Source: Suillus spraguei
Lineage: Eukaryota; Basidiomycota; Agaricomycetes; Boletales; Suillaceae
Length of the DNA: 64,000 nucleotides
Reading direction: 5' to 3'
NCBI GenBank assembly: GCA_016800925.1
Contig: JABCPU010000113.1
Coordinates: forward strand, 62,001-126,000
Each line of letters opens with the position of its first letter. Position 1 is the first letter of the stretch. The translations under genes and the position numbers were made by a program. The notes beneath the pieces are model-generated. The model worked only from the letters and a program-made list of their open reading frames with translations, made no database searches and was not told where the DNA came from. Positions 51,054 to 63,600 of the stretch are shown here, in pieces.

Positions 51054-52887
51054 TTAAAGTGAAAGCACGGATTTCTCGTGTTTAAGATAAGATGAACCTT
51101 GTTCCGGTCGGCAGAGTAGAATATCATTCCAGTTGGGTTGAGGGGGTGTGTCTAGTTGCTCGCCTTTCTTGTCGACAAGGGAGTACCGGAAGCCAAGTAG
51201 CATCATGGAGGCGACAAGCTTAAGCTCAAGCCGGGCCAAGCGCTGACCAAGACAATGCGTCTTACCTTGTTACCGGAAAAATTAGGTTTCTCAACAAGCG
51301 CGCGATCGACAACGTGGCTTACCTCCTCCCCAACCAACGTAACCGAACGGAACCGTCGCCTCCTGGCGGCTAGGATCAAACCTCCACGGATCAGGGTACA
51401 GGTCCGGATTGAGATGAACGTCCGAGAAAGGATATACTACATATGCCCCTGATGGGATAGTCTTTCCGTCAATCGTCACGTCAGGTCCAAGGTTTCGGCG
51501 CATGGCAGTATGAGGCTGCGCAATCCTGAGAGTCTCGCGAATGAGAGAATCAAGAACGGGTGTCTCAGATTCCCAAGCCTCCAGTGGAATGGACGAAAGT
51601 TGTTGCGACAAAGAGTGGGAGACATTAGGGGAGACGTAGTTTGCCAGGAGTTGCTCTACTTCGGCGATCACTTCATCCTTGGACTCATGATCACCCAGGT
51701 AGGTGATGAGCCACGAAGCTGTTGTTCCGGTCGCTCGTGCACCGGCGACTAGCAGCCCCAAAATGAACTGTCGAAACGTCAGATGCTCAGAATGCCATGC
51801 TCAACAGAAAAACTTACGCCGACAATAACCAGTCTTTCGTCTTTTTCGTCGAGGAGCATCTGCAGAGTGTCAGGTTTAGATATTCCACTACGCTCCCGTT
51901 CATCAATGGCTCGGACGATAATGTCGTAGATTTTCTTGGTCGCCCACAGCTTCTTAAGCATGCTGGGCCCGGGCAGCCATGGGAGTAAGACAGTCGCGGG
52001 GGTTGTTCCGCTATCCAAGGTGTCGTAGAGTTTCTTGAGTCGCGCAACTTGAACAGGATCGTCTGCTAACTCTTCGCAAGAGAGCGATCGTACAGTAATT
52101 TGGAATAAAAGCTGTAGTGTACATGGTCAGGAGTTGGACGAGCCTAATAAATCACCAAAACCGACTTCATAAATTTTTTCAAATGGGTCAAATGTTCCTG
52201 ATGGTCCCCACGTTTCCATTACCCTCCGGCAATCCTCCAAGATGGGGGCAATGACTAAGTATAAAGTGAGGATGAGATATGCTGAATGAATGGATAGATA
52301 CGACGTACGGCCGCTAAGGTGTTCATTTCGCTGAACGGAGGACAGACGCTTGTGAATTTGCGCGATGCGCTTGGTCTGAAGGTTGGAAGTCACCCCTTTG
52401 AGAACCGGAATCTAAATAGCGTCAGGATTGGCGCACATGTTATCGATAATAGAGAGCAATACTAACAGCTCCGGAAAGCACTTTGAAGCCTTCAGTGAGG
52501 TCGAAGTGCTTATTGACGAAGAATGATTTCCGGGCTGACTCTCCGGAAACAACAATGACTGTCTCCTACAGTCATTGTAGTGAGTGATCGCCTTGGAAGA
52601 TTTGCTACTATAACACTTACTTGGAGCATGTTGAATTGAAAGAGAGACTGGCCAGTTTTACGGAAACCGTCGTTCAGAAACTCGAAGCGTCGGCGGAAGA
52701 ATGGGGTAATGGCAAGGAGATGAGAACCAGGAAGGAATACTGGGGCGCCGTCAACGGTACCATCTTTTTGAGAACCAAGACCAAAAAAAAGAAGAATAAA
52801 GAGCACAAGTAAAGCGAGGGCCACTTGGACCTTGAGACTAGAAAAAAGAAATGCGTCGGCAGCGGATTGTAGGCCGACCGTGTACAT
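51054..52887 (-). CDS. Cytochrome P450 monooxygenase
   Basis: A membrane-bound haem oxygenase of unknown substrate. The N-terminus MYTVGLQSAADAF leads into a hydrophobic anchor (VQVALALLVLFILLFFGLG). The I-helix has LLVAGARATGTTAS, the K-helix has ETLR (LIRETLRIAQPH), the PERF-like region has DPWRFDPS, and the haem loop has FGYVGWGGGKTHCLGQRLA with the cysteine ligand. At the usual haem-signature positions Trp replaces Phe and Thr replaces the common Arg/His. Exons join in frame, about 500 residues, ending KSVLSL. The haem loop is split by a 57-nt intron (51266-51322) whose start resembles the following exon. The family number cannot be given by eye. Confidence 0.92.
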
Positions 52888-53699
52888 GATACAAGCTGTC
52901 GGACGCGAATGATAATATTTGAGGACGGCAGCGAAAACTTGTGTGATGGCGCGGCTTTATATGCCACCTCAAGTTTCATTCCGTCCACATGCGAGGACGC
53001 CAAACATGCTGTCTAGCCATGCATGTACTACATGAGTGCCCAGCGATCGAGATCTTGGAATTTGAACTGAATTTGAACCGGGTGAGAATTGACTTCGGTT
53101 CCGAAATCCAAGATGGCGGTAAATACGTAATCATCTCGCGGTCATGTATGTACTAGTCTGCTGCGCTCCGTCGGAGACGATGATGACGCTCTGCAGGTAC
53201 CCTAACGTACGTCCTATCCATTATAGTGCATTTCCTTAACTTTCATTGACCGTTAGATAGACTGCATCCGGCCCTGCATCGCAGCATTCTTCAATACCTA
53301 AAAAACAAACCTCGGCCAAAGCCTCGAGGTCTTGGTGTGGCAAGGCATCTTTGCATATACTCATCCTGTGGACCAGTACCTCGATCCCCGTTCACAACGT
53401 CTATCGTCTAAGGCACACGTCACCTTCGTAAACACACGTCCCGAGGACTCCCGCAAGATGCAGCGCGCGCAATCAAGACCATTCAACCTGTCAATTACAA
53501 TAAGGATGACCAAACTTCCATTAGGCTTACGGATACACCCTGCAACGTGGATTTTGTCTCCGCGCTAATGACTCCGCCGGAGCGGTGAGCGTGGTGTATA
53601 GGCGAAGACGGCCCTTGAGGCATGTTCCAGTAAATTATTTTCCCAGGCAGCATACAGCATAATACCCACTGCGCAGCGAACGCAATACCATTCAACATG
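52888..53699. other. Intergenic, no gene seen
   Basis: P450 promoter side and the 3' flank of the next minus-strand gene. Short frames only. Confidence 0.4.
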
Positions 53700-55032
53700 T
53701 CACAATTTCCATCCGTCCAAACCAGAATGCCAATGATCGAAGGCAGTCAAAACACACATCCAGTGAGCCAGAGCGGCCAGGACCACACAGAAGTGAAATA
53801 TTTGATGTGATGCGAAGAGTAAATCGAATTTCCCTGGAGCCAGACGTTCTGGTATTCGATTAGCGCTGCGCGGGATGAATTGTAACGTCAGGCATATGTA
53901 TGGAGGCCGGGAAATGAGGCCCTACGCACTAAATCAACGCGCCCGTAATGTATAGACCGCCTGATGCGAGTAGCCAACCAAAGCCCATCTCGGAAAGTAG
54001 CTTGGATGCTCCATGCGATACCAATAAGTGAGTTACTGGGACCACAGCGGACAATCCGAGACCAATGAAAACACCGGTACGTGCACCTCGATGTGTTGGT
54101 TTTGCATATTCAGGGTTGAGAACGATATATGCTGCTCCTTAACAACGTGTGTTGGTAAATGACTTGCTAATGGAGACAACACCGACCTGCGCCAACTAGT
54201 GCAATGGAACATAGATAACAGGTTTGCAAGGCTGGTTCACGGTAGAATCCGTAGTAAATGCACGGTACAAAAGATCCAACGGTGAGGACTGTGGAAAGAT
54301 TCATCAAAATGAGATAGAGGCGGCGATACCTTTACTTACTGACGATCCCCGAGTAATCCAGTGCATGACACTGCATCGACACCTGTGATCAATTTCGAAT
54401 CATGAGTCAGATCGTGCGGTCACAATTTGAGAAGGACTGACCTGTGCCGAGTGGCAGGTGGCAGTATGGAACATGGCACTCGCAGTGAGGCAGAACACTG
54501 CAGAGAGTAGAAATGCAGCACAGACAAAAATATCCAGCCAAGTGGTAGTGCTATACGCTAAGATATACTGCCCATAGAATGTTACCAGGATCCACAGAAA
54601 AATCACAGCACCAGCCAGGTGGCTGAGGATGTTCACTAGAAAATACCATGGATCATGTCCACTTGAGAGAACAAGAAACTTACCAGTCTCGTTATGAGGA
54701 TCTACTCAGGACAAAATAAATCAATGGTATATAGACGTTAGGCGACTCGAATTTCCTCACAGCTGTAGATAGATGCAATGCAACCTGACCAGCAGTTCTG
54801 CACTCTAGTAGCACAGTAGTCAATCAACCACCCGTGCTACAGCAAGTCGGAGACTTGCATACGTCAATACCCGGTCTTACCGTCTGTAACCCGTTAAAAT
54901 GTACTCATTATCTCTCTGCCATTCTGGTGTTTCGTGCCAGGAAAGCGTCATCCGTTGCTTGTCAAGACCAGTTTGCAAAATGTGGTGCCCAGGTTCATTC
55001 TGATTGCGCTTGCGTGCCTTGAGCTCGGACAT
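53700..55032 (-). CDS. AdipoR/hemolysin-III family (PAQR, Izh-like) membrane protein
   Basis: Seven-helix proteins of this family include adiponectin receptors and yeast Izh proteins, linked to zinc, sterol or ceramide signalling. The start [14 protein letters not shown] at 55032 is followed by [44 protein letters not shown] and [16 protein letters not shown], holding a conserved zinc-ligand His. After further small exons come [38 protein letters not shown] and the C-terminal [18 protein letters not shown], with the paired His ligands. All exons join in frame, about 310 residues. Small exons around 54750-54900 were placed from family conservation. Confidence 0.92.
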
Positions 55033-56073
55033 AGGGTAAAAAATATCCCCAGGTATCGAAATTGAGAGAACGATAGGTGTAGGCTTTCCGTTGGTATATA
55101 GAAGTTGCAAGACACAAATAGTCTGGCTCAGATTCAGCACTCCACTGTGGGCGTGAAGTTTCAAGTCGAAGCCTGCGTGACAGGCACAGGATGACCCAAT
55201 TTACAGTTGCCAGTCACAATAATTTGATGCACGTGAAGTACAAAGAATAGCACACTCATCCCACACACACGACGTGCAAGGTGCCGCCTCGTAAGTTTGA
55301 ACAATGTGCCTGTGAACTGATATCACTGATGCATAGAAACCAAGGTTGTCATTGATGTGAGTACAGTTTCGATCTTGACTCGGATGAGCGCCAATCTACA
55401 AGTTGTAGCGCTCATTGTTGAACTTCAACTTGAACACCCTCAGTGATCGTCAGTCTTCGTCAGTTATTATCACTAATTCCATTACCATGGGGCATTTTTT
55501 TCTTCGAAGACTCAATATGATTATGATGGCCGCCTCAGCTTCTGTTAAGTTCCGAGTCTTGGCGGTTCTTCAGAGAGTACCAAATTCACCATATTTGGCA
55601 ACAATTTTCCACAGCCATTTACAGCGGCTGGGCGAGATGAATTTATCGTGCATCCCAGGTGTCATGTTGCCCTGGCCAGCACCCTGCAACACCCCGTACT
55701 AAGGTCGCAGAAACTTTGTTACTGTCGGCTCTTGTTTTTCGCTGCTCTTTGACACATCTTGGGTCCGAACACGAAACCTCTTGGTCACAGGCACGTTACC
55801 GAAGGGTTGTTCTGAACAAACAGCTGCTCTCAACCACGAGCGGAATACCTTAGTAACCCAACTTAAAGTGGACTGAACACTCAATTGTCACCTACAAAAA
55901 CGTGCTTGCTCACCAAAACAGTTGAATTTAAATTTTCTGGTATCGGGTTTGAATATACTACAAGTTGCTAATGTCATTACACGATAAAAAACGAGCGTGT
56001 GTAGGTCCAACACACGGTAAGAATCGAAGTAAACAGCCAAGATGGCGAGTATGGTATTCCACACAGTAAACAG
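55033..56073. other. Intergenic, no gene seen
   Basis: Promoter side of the PAQR gene and 3' flank of the GID9 gene. The short open frames on both strands have no domain. Confidence 0.4.
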
Positions 56074-57633
56074 CTAAGAGATGAATACTTTCTTGAGCGC
56101 ACTGAACTCGCATTTTTGGTCGGTCACTTGGCAAGTGACCATGCCATTGTGCTTCGCTGCCATATCTTCCAGTGCCTAACGGTAAAATATGAGCATTATT
56201 TTGTCACATGAAGAAGTCGGTGATAGGTTGGTTGCCAAGAGCAAAGGACATACCTCTCTCGAGTAAACTTGACCATTGGGGAACACCATGGGCATGTTGT
56301 CCTCATCCATGATCTTGCCGCTAATTCGACAAACAATAGTAGAGTTAGCGTGGTGGCTGAATGGAACTTCTTGAGCCAGAGTATTTATGCTAGGGTCGCA
56401 CACCGGGCAGTCGACATTGTGGGATGACCTGTCGTTGCAGGAAGGCAGCTTCAGTGAAGCCAGACCAGAATAGAGAGCAAGATTGAGAAGGGGTTCAGTG
56501 GGTAAAGAGTTCAGATTGTAGATGGCAAGCCGAAAGGCTTGAATAAGATCAACCCAACGGGAATCATCATATAGTCTCTGTGAGGTCAAATGAGATCCAA
56601 ATGCAGATGGAACAACGTTATCTTACACGGTACGGACCACACATCGTAGAAGGTCTTATTGCAAGTAGAGTGGCAGCTTGCATAATCTGTGGGAGATGTG
56701 TTTCTTGCCATGACACGAGATGCTTTTTCGAATAAGCCATGGCCTCCTGCTTCTTCTGATCACGCGCCAACTCGATGTATTCTTGTAAACGTAGTTCAAA
56801 TTCGAGTGTGTTCTGCGGAAGAATCGATATACTTCTATAAACATCGCATTGTTGCAGCATTTAGTCTCACCTTAATTTTCCGCAACGCCGTCTTGTTCTC
56901 GCTACACCATGCCAGTGCTTCGGTGCAACTGTGGTTGGAAAGTGCCAATTCGATTCTTCGTATGTCCGTGAACAGATCGATGTCCACAAGGGTCTAGTGC
57001 AAGTAGTAGACGCCATGCGTTGATGTGAACACTTTGCGGGACTACAAACCTCTATGTTCCTTTCGTGCGCCAGTGTTCGTGCTGTGTTTTCCCGTCCGGT
57101 CCGGAGGGCCCAGTCGACAAGCCATCTGTCAAGCCGTGTGTCTGCCCACCGTGAAAAATCGAGGCTGCTGGTAGTTTGCAGGGTCTCTACTGCCATGAGA
57201 TGCTGTAGCCTCTCCCGAGTGACATCAAGGGTGGGCTTTCCAGCGGTGTCCTGTAGTTCAGAAAGCTGTGTGTAATCCCCATTGATGTAAAATGAAACCT
57301 GAGCTATAAAATTACTTCTCGTACCTTACGTTTGAGGTTCTCAACCCGACCTATCATCCCATCTACGCTCTTAGCGGCGTCCTCGAGGTTGACCTCGCAG
57401 CTCTTAAATCGTTTCAGCAAGTCGTTCGAAACGGTCTGTACATTTCCGAGCTCGCGCTCTATGTTCCGTTGTGTTGCACGAAAAACCTTCCGATAGTTTT
57501 CATAAGGGACCTGGCGAAGTGTGTGACTGCAGTGAGGTCATTGAGAATTAGCAGGCGTAATTGAACTGCGCACCCGTGCAAACGGCTGCTCAAATAGCAA
57601 CACCCCGTCTGAATTGAGCTTTGTTGAGCTCAT
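56074..57633 (-). CDS. FYV10: GID/CTLH E3 ligase subunit Fyv10/Gid9 (MAEA)
   Basis: MAEA-type subunits form the RING heart of the GID/CTLH ubiquitin ligase, which in yeast degrades gluconeogenic enzymes when glucose returns. The start is MSSTKLNSDGVLLFEQPF at 57633. A coiled segment leads to a LisH motif (RLDRWLVDWALRTGRENTAR), then the CTLH region (DLFTDIRRIELALSNHSCTE, ALAWCSENKTALRK, LEFELRLQEYIELAR). A C-terminal CRA/RING-like part follows: CPVCDPSINTLAQEVPFSHH, STIVCRISGKIMDEDN, PMVFPNGQVYS. Exons join in frame, about 420 residues. Whether it is Fyv10 or its partner Rmd5 is decided by the CPVC...SHH spacing, which is Fyv10-like. Confidence 0.92.
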
Positions 57634-58489
57634 ATTAACGGTATAAGAACCTGTCAAGCTCAGTTGTCGGGAGTTGGCGTTGGTGGGGAATCGGGACTAT
57701 GTAAATGATCGCAGTACCTGCAATCGAGTATTATTACTCACACGTGACCTGGAAGGCTCCGGACTACTTAGCTAGTAAGTAATTCAAATATACCGCTACT
57801 CGGTACTTAAGGTCATATTGTGTGTGGGTAGGGGGGAGTTAAATCTTGTATTTAGTGGTGAGTTACTTGGAGGGGCGAGGACGGCCAGTCATAAATTGGC
57901 TTTGAATAATTCAGCGGTAGTCAAAACAAGCGGGGCTTTCACAGCACCTTTGTATGTGCAAACCACCGTCCTGGCACAGCTGTAGACCTCTGGGCAATGA
58001 GGCACCTGGCGAACGTGTGACGGACGCTCCAAGAGAGCAGCAGCATACAGAGACACGGCTGAGGCCCAACACTTATTACTCAATTGTATACACGACCCCC
58101 TGTCACAATGGGATCTGGGCGGCTCAAGCCTCCGCAAAATAGCAATTCTACCTTCGCATTAAGAGAGGGGGAGCATGGGGATGCCATCGAGGCTCTCGCT
58201 ATGGGAAATATACGACATACATACATTTCCGCGCTACCCCATGCTCAAAAAATCGGCGGAAAATTTTCTTTGTACATGTTGCGTCAATCACCGCCATCAA
58301 GGCCCCAGTAACCAACCCCCTTTATTTTATTGCCTGGCCTTAATACTTCCCATCCTGTAACATGCATGTGCTATATTACGGATAGTTACAATATACTGCT
58401 ATAGGATTATCCTGCATGTATCTTCTACCGTACACAAGAGCCCGGCGGACGACAAACAAACTATCAAACAAAATGCGTAATGATCAATC
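57634..58489. other. Intergenic, no gene seen
   Basis: Between the GID9 start and the PIG-S stop. It contains the GID9 promoter; no other gene is supported. Confidence 0.4.
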
Positions 58490-60319
58490 TCACCGCCTTG
58501 TGTCATCCTGTGGGCCCCGTCTCCATGCCATAAAATCCCGAATTAAGGCCACCACAAGAGGAACAGATATAGATGCGAATAGTGGCGTATATACTGCATA
58601 CTTGTGCTCGGCCGGAAAGTACAGCAATGCCAGCATCCCAGGATTAAAGAAAGCGCGTGATGCCATAGATAATGCCTTACTGGACCATCGCAGAGCAAGC
58701 GCCGGCGAGGCCACGGCGGTGCGATAGGCCTGCATTGTTTGAGCACAGTCTTCATTAATATGACATTAGATGCAGAACACACCTCATGGAGCGATGCAAG
58801 GGCATCTAGGACATCATCTCGTACCACTTGCCCAACAGGCATGTTGTTGATCTGATCCACGAGCTTCACAATGCTAAGCAATGTGTCCTGACTGCCTTGC
58901 ACGTTCTGCAATGCACGACGCCGGAGCAGAGCATCTAACTGCCAGTCGGATAGAACGGAACTTTCTTCCATGCTCAAGCCGAGGGGAACGGGTGGCACGC
59001 CTAAAAGGGCAGCCAGCTGGGTGGCAAAGTTGCGGAAAACTGGTTTTAGATTGTCATGTGAAAGATGCAACGAGGAACTGAGTTCATTGTTGAGGATAAA
59101 GATGCTGCCCCATTGAGGTAAAAGGAAGGAGCTCTGATTTGTTGGACGACCTACCGATAAGTCAGAAACGACCAGAAGTGAGTATACACGACACTTGCCT
59201 TCACTGTCAATAATGTTCATGGGTGAGTGGGTCTCAGAGGGAGCGAATAGAACAAAGTGGAGGACAGGATCATTCGAGACGCTGGATGCTACGATAACTG
59301 GTCAGGTGTTGACACCGTTGATCACAACACAGCACTGACCAAGTGTCCATTCAGCAGAGTTGATAAACACCGTCAGGTCTTCTTGAGTAAGCCCCGAGAC
59401 TTTAGTGTCACCAAAGGTTAGGCGTTTCGGCTCAAATGCTAATGGAGCATAATACTGGACTTGACTTTCGACTGTAAAATTGTGCAAAATAGAGAGTCGA
59501 GATATCAGCGGGAATATGAATTCTGATAAAGCGTCTTTAGAGTTGGTCTCGAAATACGGGGAACATACAGATTACCTGTGAGCGCAGCTTCCACATCCCA
59601 TGTCTCAACAAATCGATTGGAGGTTGCATCTTCGTTTAACAGCGTAAAAGCGAGACGATAGTGATCTGAGTATTGCACGACACGCTGCGAATGTGAAGTG
59701 CTTGACTCTGGGGGAGCGATGAGGTCGGACAATATAGAGCTTAATCTCGTTGCTAATGTAAGAGCAGTCGAATTCATTTCAAAATATCGTGCTCTTATTG
59801 ACACACCTGACTGTGCATCGGCCTTGCTCACCCGTAAGTGTCTTGAATGGGCAATTGAGGTCTGTTCACCAAGAGCAACTGTATATAGGCTAGATGCTAC
59901 TACAGTAACAAGTCAAATTGTCCTGTCCACTAATACAATTTTCGTGAGTGCACACACCTTCATCATTTTTGTCTTGTAGGCGTAGGTCAACGCCTCTCCA
60001 CCTTCCAGGTTCATTTGTCACAGAATTACGAAGTACTGTTTGGACTTGAGAGTTTAGGCTGGGATTTTGTTGGCTAATAGACGCATCAAAGTGAACAGCG
60101 ACAGGAAAGACGATGTTGCTCTGAACTTGTGATTGTACTTGACTGGTTGGAAGTGTAAGTCTCTCAATACTCGTCAAATGCCACCAGAATGGGAAAGCCA
60201 GAATAATAACGATCCAATAAGAGGCCAGGACTGCTCTACGGATCCAGTCTCTTTCGAAGCTGAGTTTTTTGAGGATCCTTGAAGCCAGAGCCAGTGCTTG
60301 CGAAAGCACCAGAGTTCAT
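58490..60319 (-). CDS. GPI17: GPI transamidase component PIG-S
   Basis: PIG-S is part of the ER complex that attaches GPI anchors. A first membrane segment (RRAVLASYWIVIILAFPFWW) is followed by the conserved HLTSIERLTLP and a large luminal domain (SIRARYFEMNSTALTLATRL, VQYYAPLAFEPKRL, FLLPQWGSIFILNNE, FATQLAALLGVPP). A second membrane segment lies near the end (FFNPGMLALLYFPAEHKYAV). It ends QDDTRR. The only nearby ATG, at 60317-60319 (MNSGAFASTGSGFKDP), is out of frame by one base with the SFERDWIRRAV block. The change falls at a six-T (six-A sense) run, 60265-60270. About 520 residues. Confidence 0.9.
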
Positions 60320-60607
60320 CCTAGTAGTGCAGCACCAACAACAATATCGACCCGCAGATGGGGGGTCGGAGTTTCAATTCCTTCTTGCTAGAGATCACTC
60401 ATTCTGCCTCAAGCGTTTACTTTGACTGAGCGTCTTCGTTCCTAGTTGCATACAAGTTTAAACATTCATGTTCGATAACTGACCTTCACTTGCTTTCAGA
60501 TAGTTTTACAAATATTCATATCACCACGACGCGCTAGGCTAATTTTCAACCCAACTTCTACCTGTGGCAAGTGTTGCAGTATCTTGGAGGTTCCAGCGCT
60601 TTCAAGC
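60320..60607. promoter_or_regulatory. Short divergent promoter region (PIG-S / Snt1)
   Basis: 288 bp separate opposite start codons. No specific motif recognised. Confidence 0.45.
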
Positions 60608-63600
60608 ATGACTTCTGCAAGCTACGAAACTTCTACTTTTGCTAATCCTTCGCCCGTACATGACATACGGCGCTCTCTAGGCGGCAGTTTCTCGTCTGTA
60701 TACGACGTAAGTTCTCGTGAGAGTCGTACTTTCTCGGGTCGTTCAAATACCCTCTTTATTAGTCACCCTATCCTACTGCACGTCGAAGATCTCCATCTCC
60801 TGGTCCATCTTCGAGGAGATACGGCCCGTATGATAGTTATATCCCCCGTGGGGGACCTGGCTATCGTAGTGATGATCATCCAAACATTTACAGGCCAAAT
60901 ACATGGAGACAAGAACGCTACAGCAGCCGTAGTCCATCCCCAGATCGTTACGACCGGTCTCGTTCTATGGAATTGCGCCTCTGGGATGCCAGTTCCCGCT
61001 GGCAGTCTTGGCAAGATCGAAGACCCTCTCCGAGCCCACCACCTCTACGGGAAAAACTTCGCAGAGATACTATGGCAGAGCGCATGTTCGAGCCATCAGA
61101 CTCCTGGAAGCAATCACACGTTGACCGATCCGGCCGATACGAAGTGTTTGTCCGTCTGTGTGTCACTTGGTATTTTCTCTTATCATCGTATGTAGGTTGG
61201 AGTCGCCAAGTCCAAGGTTTCCAGATTATCGTGCCCGTCCTGCACGAGATTACTCTCCCCAGAAGTCACCAACGTATCCTCCTGTTCATGGTGATACTTA
61301 TCGTCCTTATTCTAGTGGCCAAAGCTACCGGGAACCGCATATATTTGTTCGGCCAGATACATACCGTCCGCAATATGATGATGGTACTCGGCGGTCACCG
61401 CGCTCAGTTGATAAATCAAACACAGATGCTTTCTATCCGCGTCGACCATCTAGTCATTATGATCACGATGACTCACGGTCTTCGACCTCCATTGCTAGCA
61501 CACCGCCTCGCCATACCTTAAACTCTCCTCCCCCGGACCCACATATCACCGATTGTGATGTCCGCAGGCATTCACCATCTTGCGGGCGCGCGTCACCCGC
61601 CCACTCTGTAGCACGATCTAGAGCGTCCTCGATATCTTCCGAACCCCCACTTAAAAGATTAAAGTCGAGATCTTCATCCCGATCATCTGCTTCTTCTCGA
61701 CCTGATAAATCTGCTATCTCCGCGCGTAATGGGCTTATCGTGTCACCGAAACCAAATCGAGAGAGCATAATTCAACAAGCATCTATGCATGTGTTGTCGC
61801 GAGATCCTGATCGACTTGGTTCTTCATCAGATATTCTTGCTGGAAAGGGTTCTACGCACCCTGAGCCTCTACTCCATGAGTTGCCGCACGTGGACGCCAA
61901 ACCGGTCCATCCTGTGATGAACGGTGAGCTCAATGGTCCGCCTTTGGCATCGAACTTCCCGCGTTCTCCACCAAACTTGTTGTCAGGAGAAGGTACGTCT
62001 ATCCGTTTTGCTTGTCGATAACCCTGAAGACATACCAATTTTAGATATTGAGATGTCTCCTCCTGGGCTTATATCTTCTCATGCTCTCCCTAGCGACGTG
62101 GAGTTCGCTTTCTTGGGGAATCCAGTTGGTAAAGGGACTGAAATACAATCCAACCAAACCTCCCCTCTTTTTGATGAAGTTCAAACCCAGTCCATTAGTC
62201 CGGCTACGCCCAGTCCTGCTTTGAAATCTGTGGGGGCAGCTGTCGATGATTCACCAGCGTATGCGACCGCGACTCCTTCACCAGAATCAAAGATGCCGGA
62301 GAAAGATATTGATATCAGCTCCCCGCAAACATTAACAGGAGACACACCCTTGCTGAAATCTGTTCCACAAGTCATTGCCACCGAATCGGTCGGCAGTCCA
62401 TCTGGTGTCGAGGCTGGAGAGCAGCTTTTGACTCCTGCACTTGACGTAGAACAGCCCGCAACGTGGTTTTATGGTCGTCCGTCTTTTGCAGACTCGACCG
62501 CAAAGGCCCTTCGTTTTGTTGTCCTAACGAGGCTTCAATGTGATCGTCAGACGCGCGATGAGCGCGTTGTTCCGGTTCTTAGGGCCAATCGGGCGATCCG
62601 CGAGCCTTCTCTGCCTTCACCCATTGACGCGCAAGACAAACTGTTTCAGGAATTTGCAGCTGATCTGCCTCGTCAGGAAAGAATGGCTTTACATTCTCAG
62701 TCTATTAGATCGTCTTTATCAGGACACTTCCTGGAGCGAGAAACAGCCCTTCGGGAAAAACAGCAAAAGCTAAGAGAAGAATATCTTGAGCTACATCAGC
62801 AATGGATAGCGCAATGTGCGCGGCTCGATAACGTGTCAAAAGGCGGTATACCTGAGGAATCTATGCCAGCTTCTGCAGGTGGCAGGTCCACCAGACGATC
62901 AGCTGCCGTTCTGGGTGATGCTGTTCGCTCTGATCTTGAGATGGAGCAGATCATCGCGAATCTTGGGATGGAGGAGCTGACGGATCCAAGTTACTTGGCG
63001 ATCAAGAACGTCGCAAAGATACCAGATATGGTTTCTGTCATTGATGGCCGTGGACCATACTCTTACGACGATACGAACAATCTTTTGGACAACCCTGCAG
63101 AGTTTTACAGCTCGTCCTCGGCTCTCGACCTCTGGACAGAAGAGGAACGCATTGTTTTCAAGGAAAGATACGCTGCTCATCCGAAGCAATTTGGGCTTAT
63201 TGCTCAACATCTGCCCAACAAGACTGCCGCCCAGTGTGTTACATACTACTACCTGCACAAGCCGCACGTCGACTTCCGCAAAGCTATTGCACAGTATGGT
63301 GCAGGTCGACGCCGGAGGAACGGCAGGGGGGCTAACAAGCAGAAAGGCAACGCGCTGCTTGCAGATATTCGTCGCCATGATGATGAAGTATTGGCTGCCC
63401 ACCCCACCTCTTCGGCTGTACCCAGCAAGCGCAGGAGGGCTGCTATGCTGCGATCCAATGTTGAACCTAGAAGAAACCAGTCCCGTAGGGGTACCGTCCA
63501 GCCCGACCAGACTCCCACGTCTTCTGGGACAACGCCAGATCCCGAAGCTGATGAGCAGAAGCGCCGGCGGCGTTCCACTGCAGTTGCGCGTTCATCGGGT

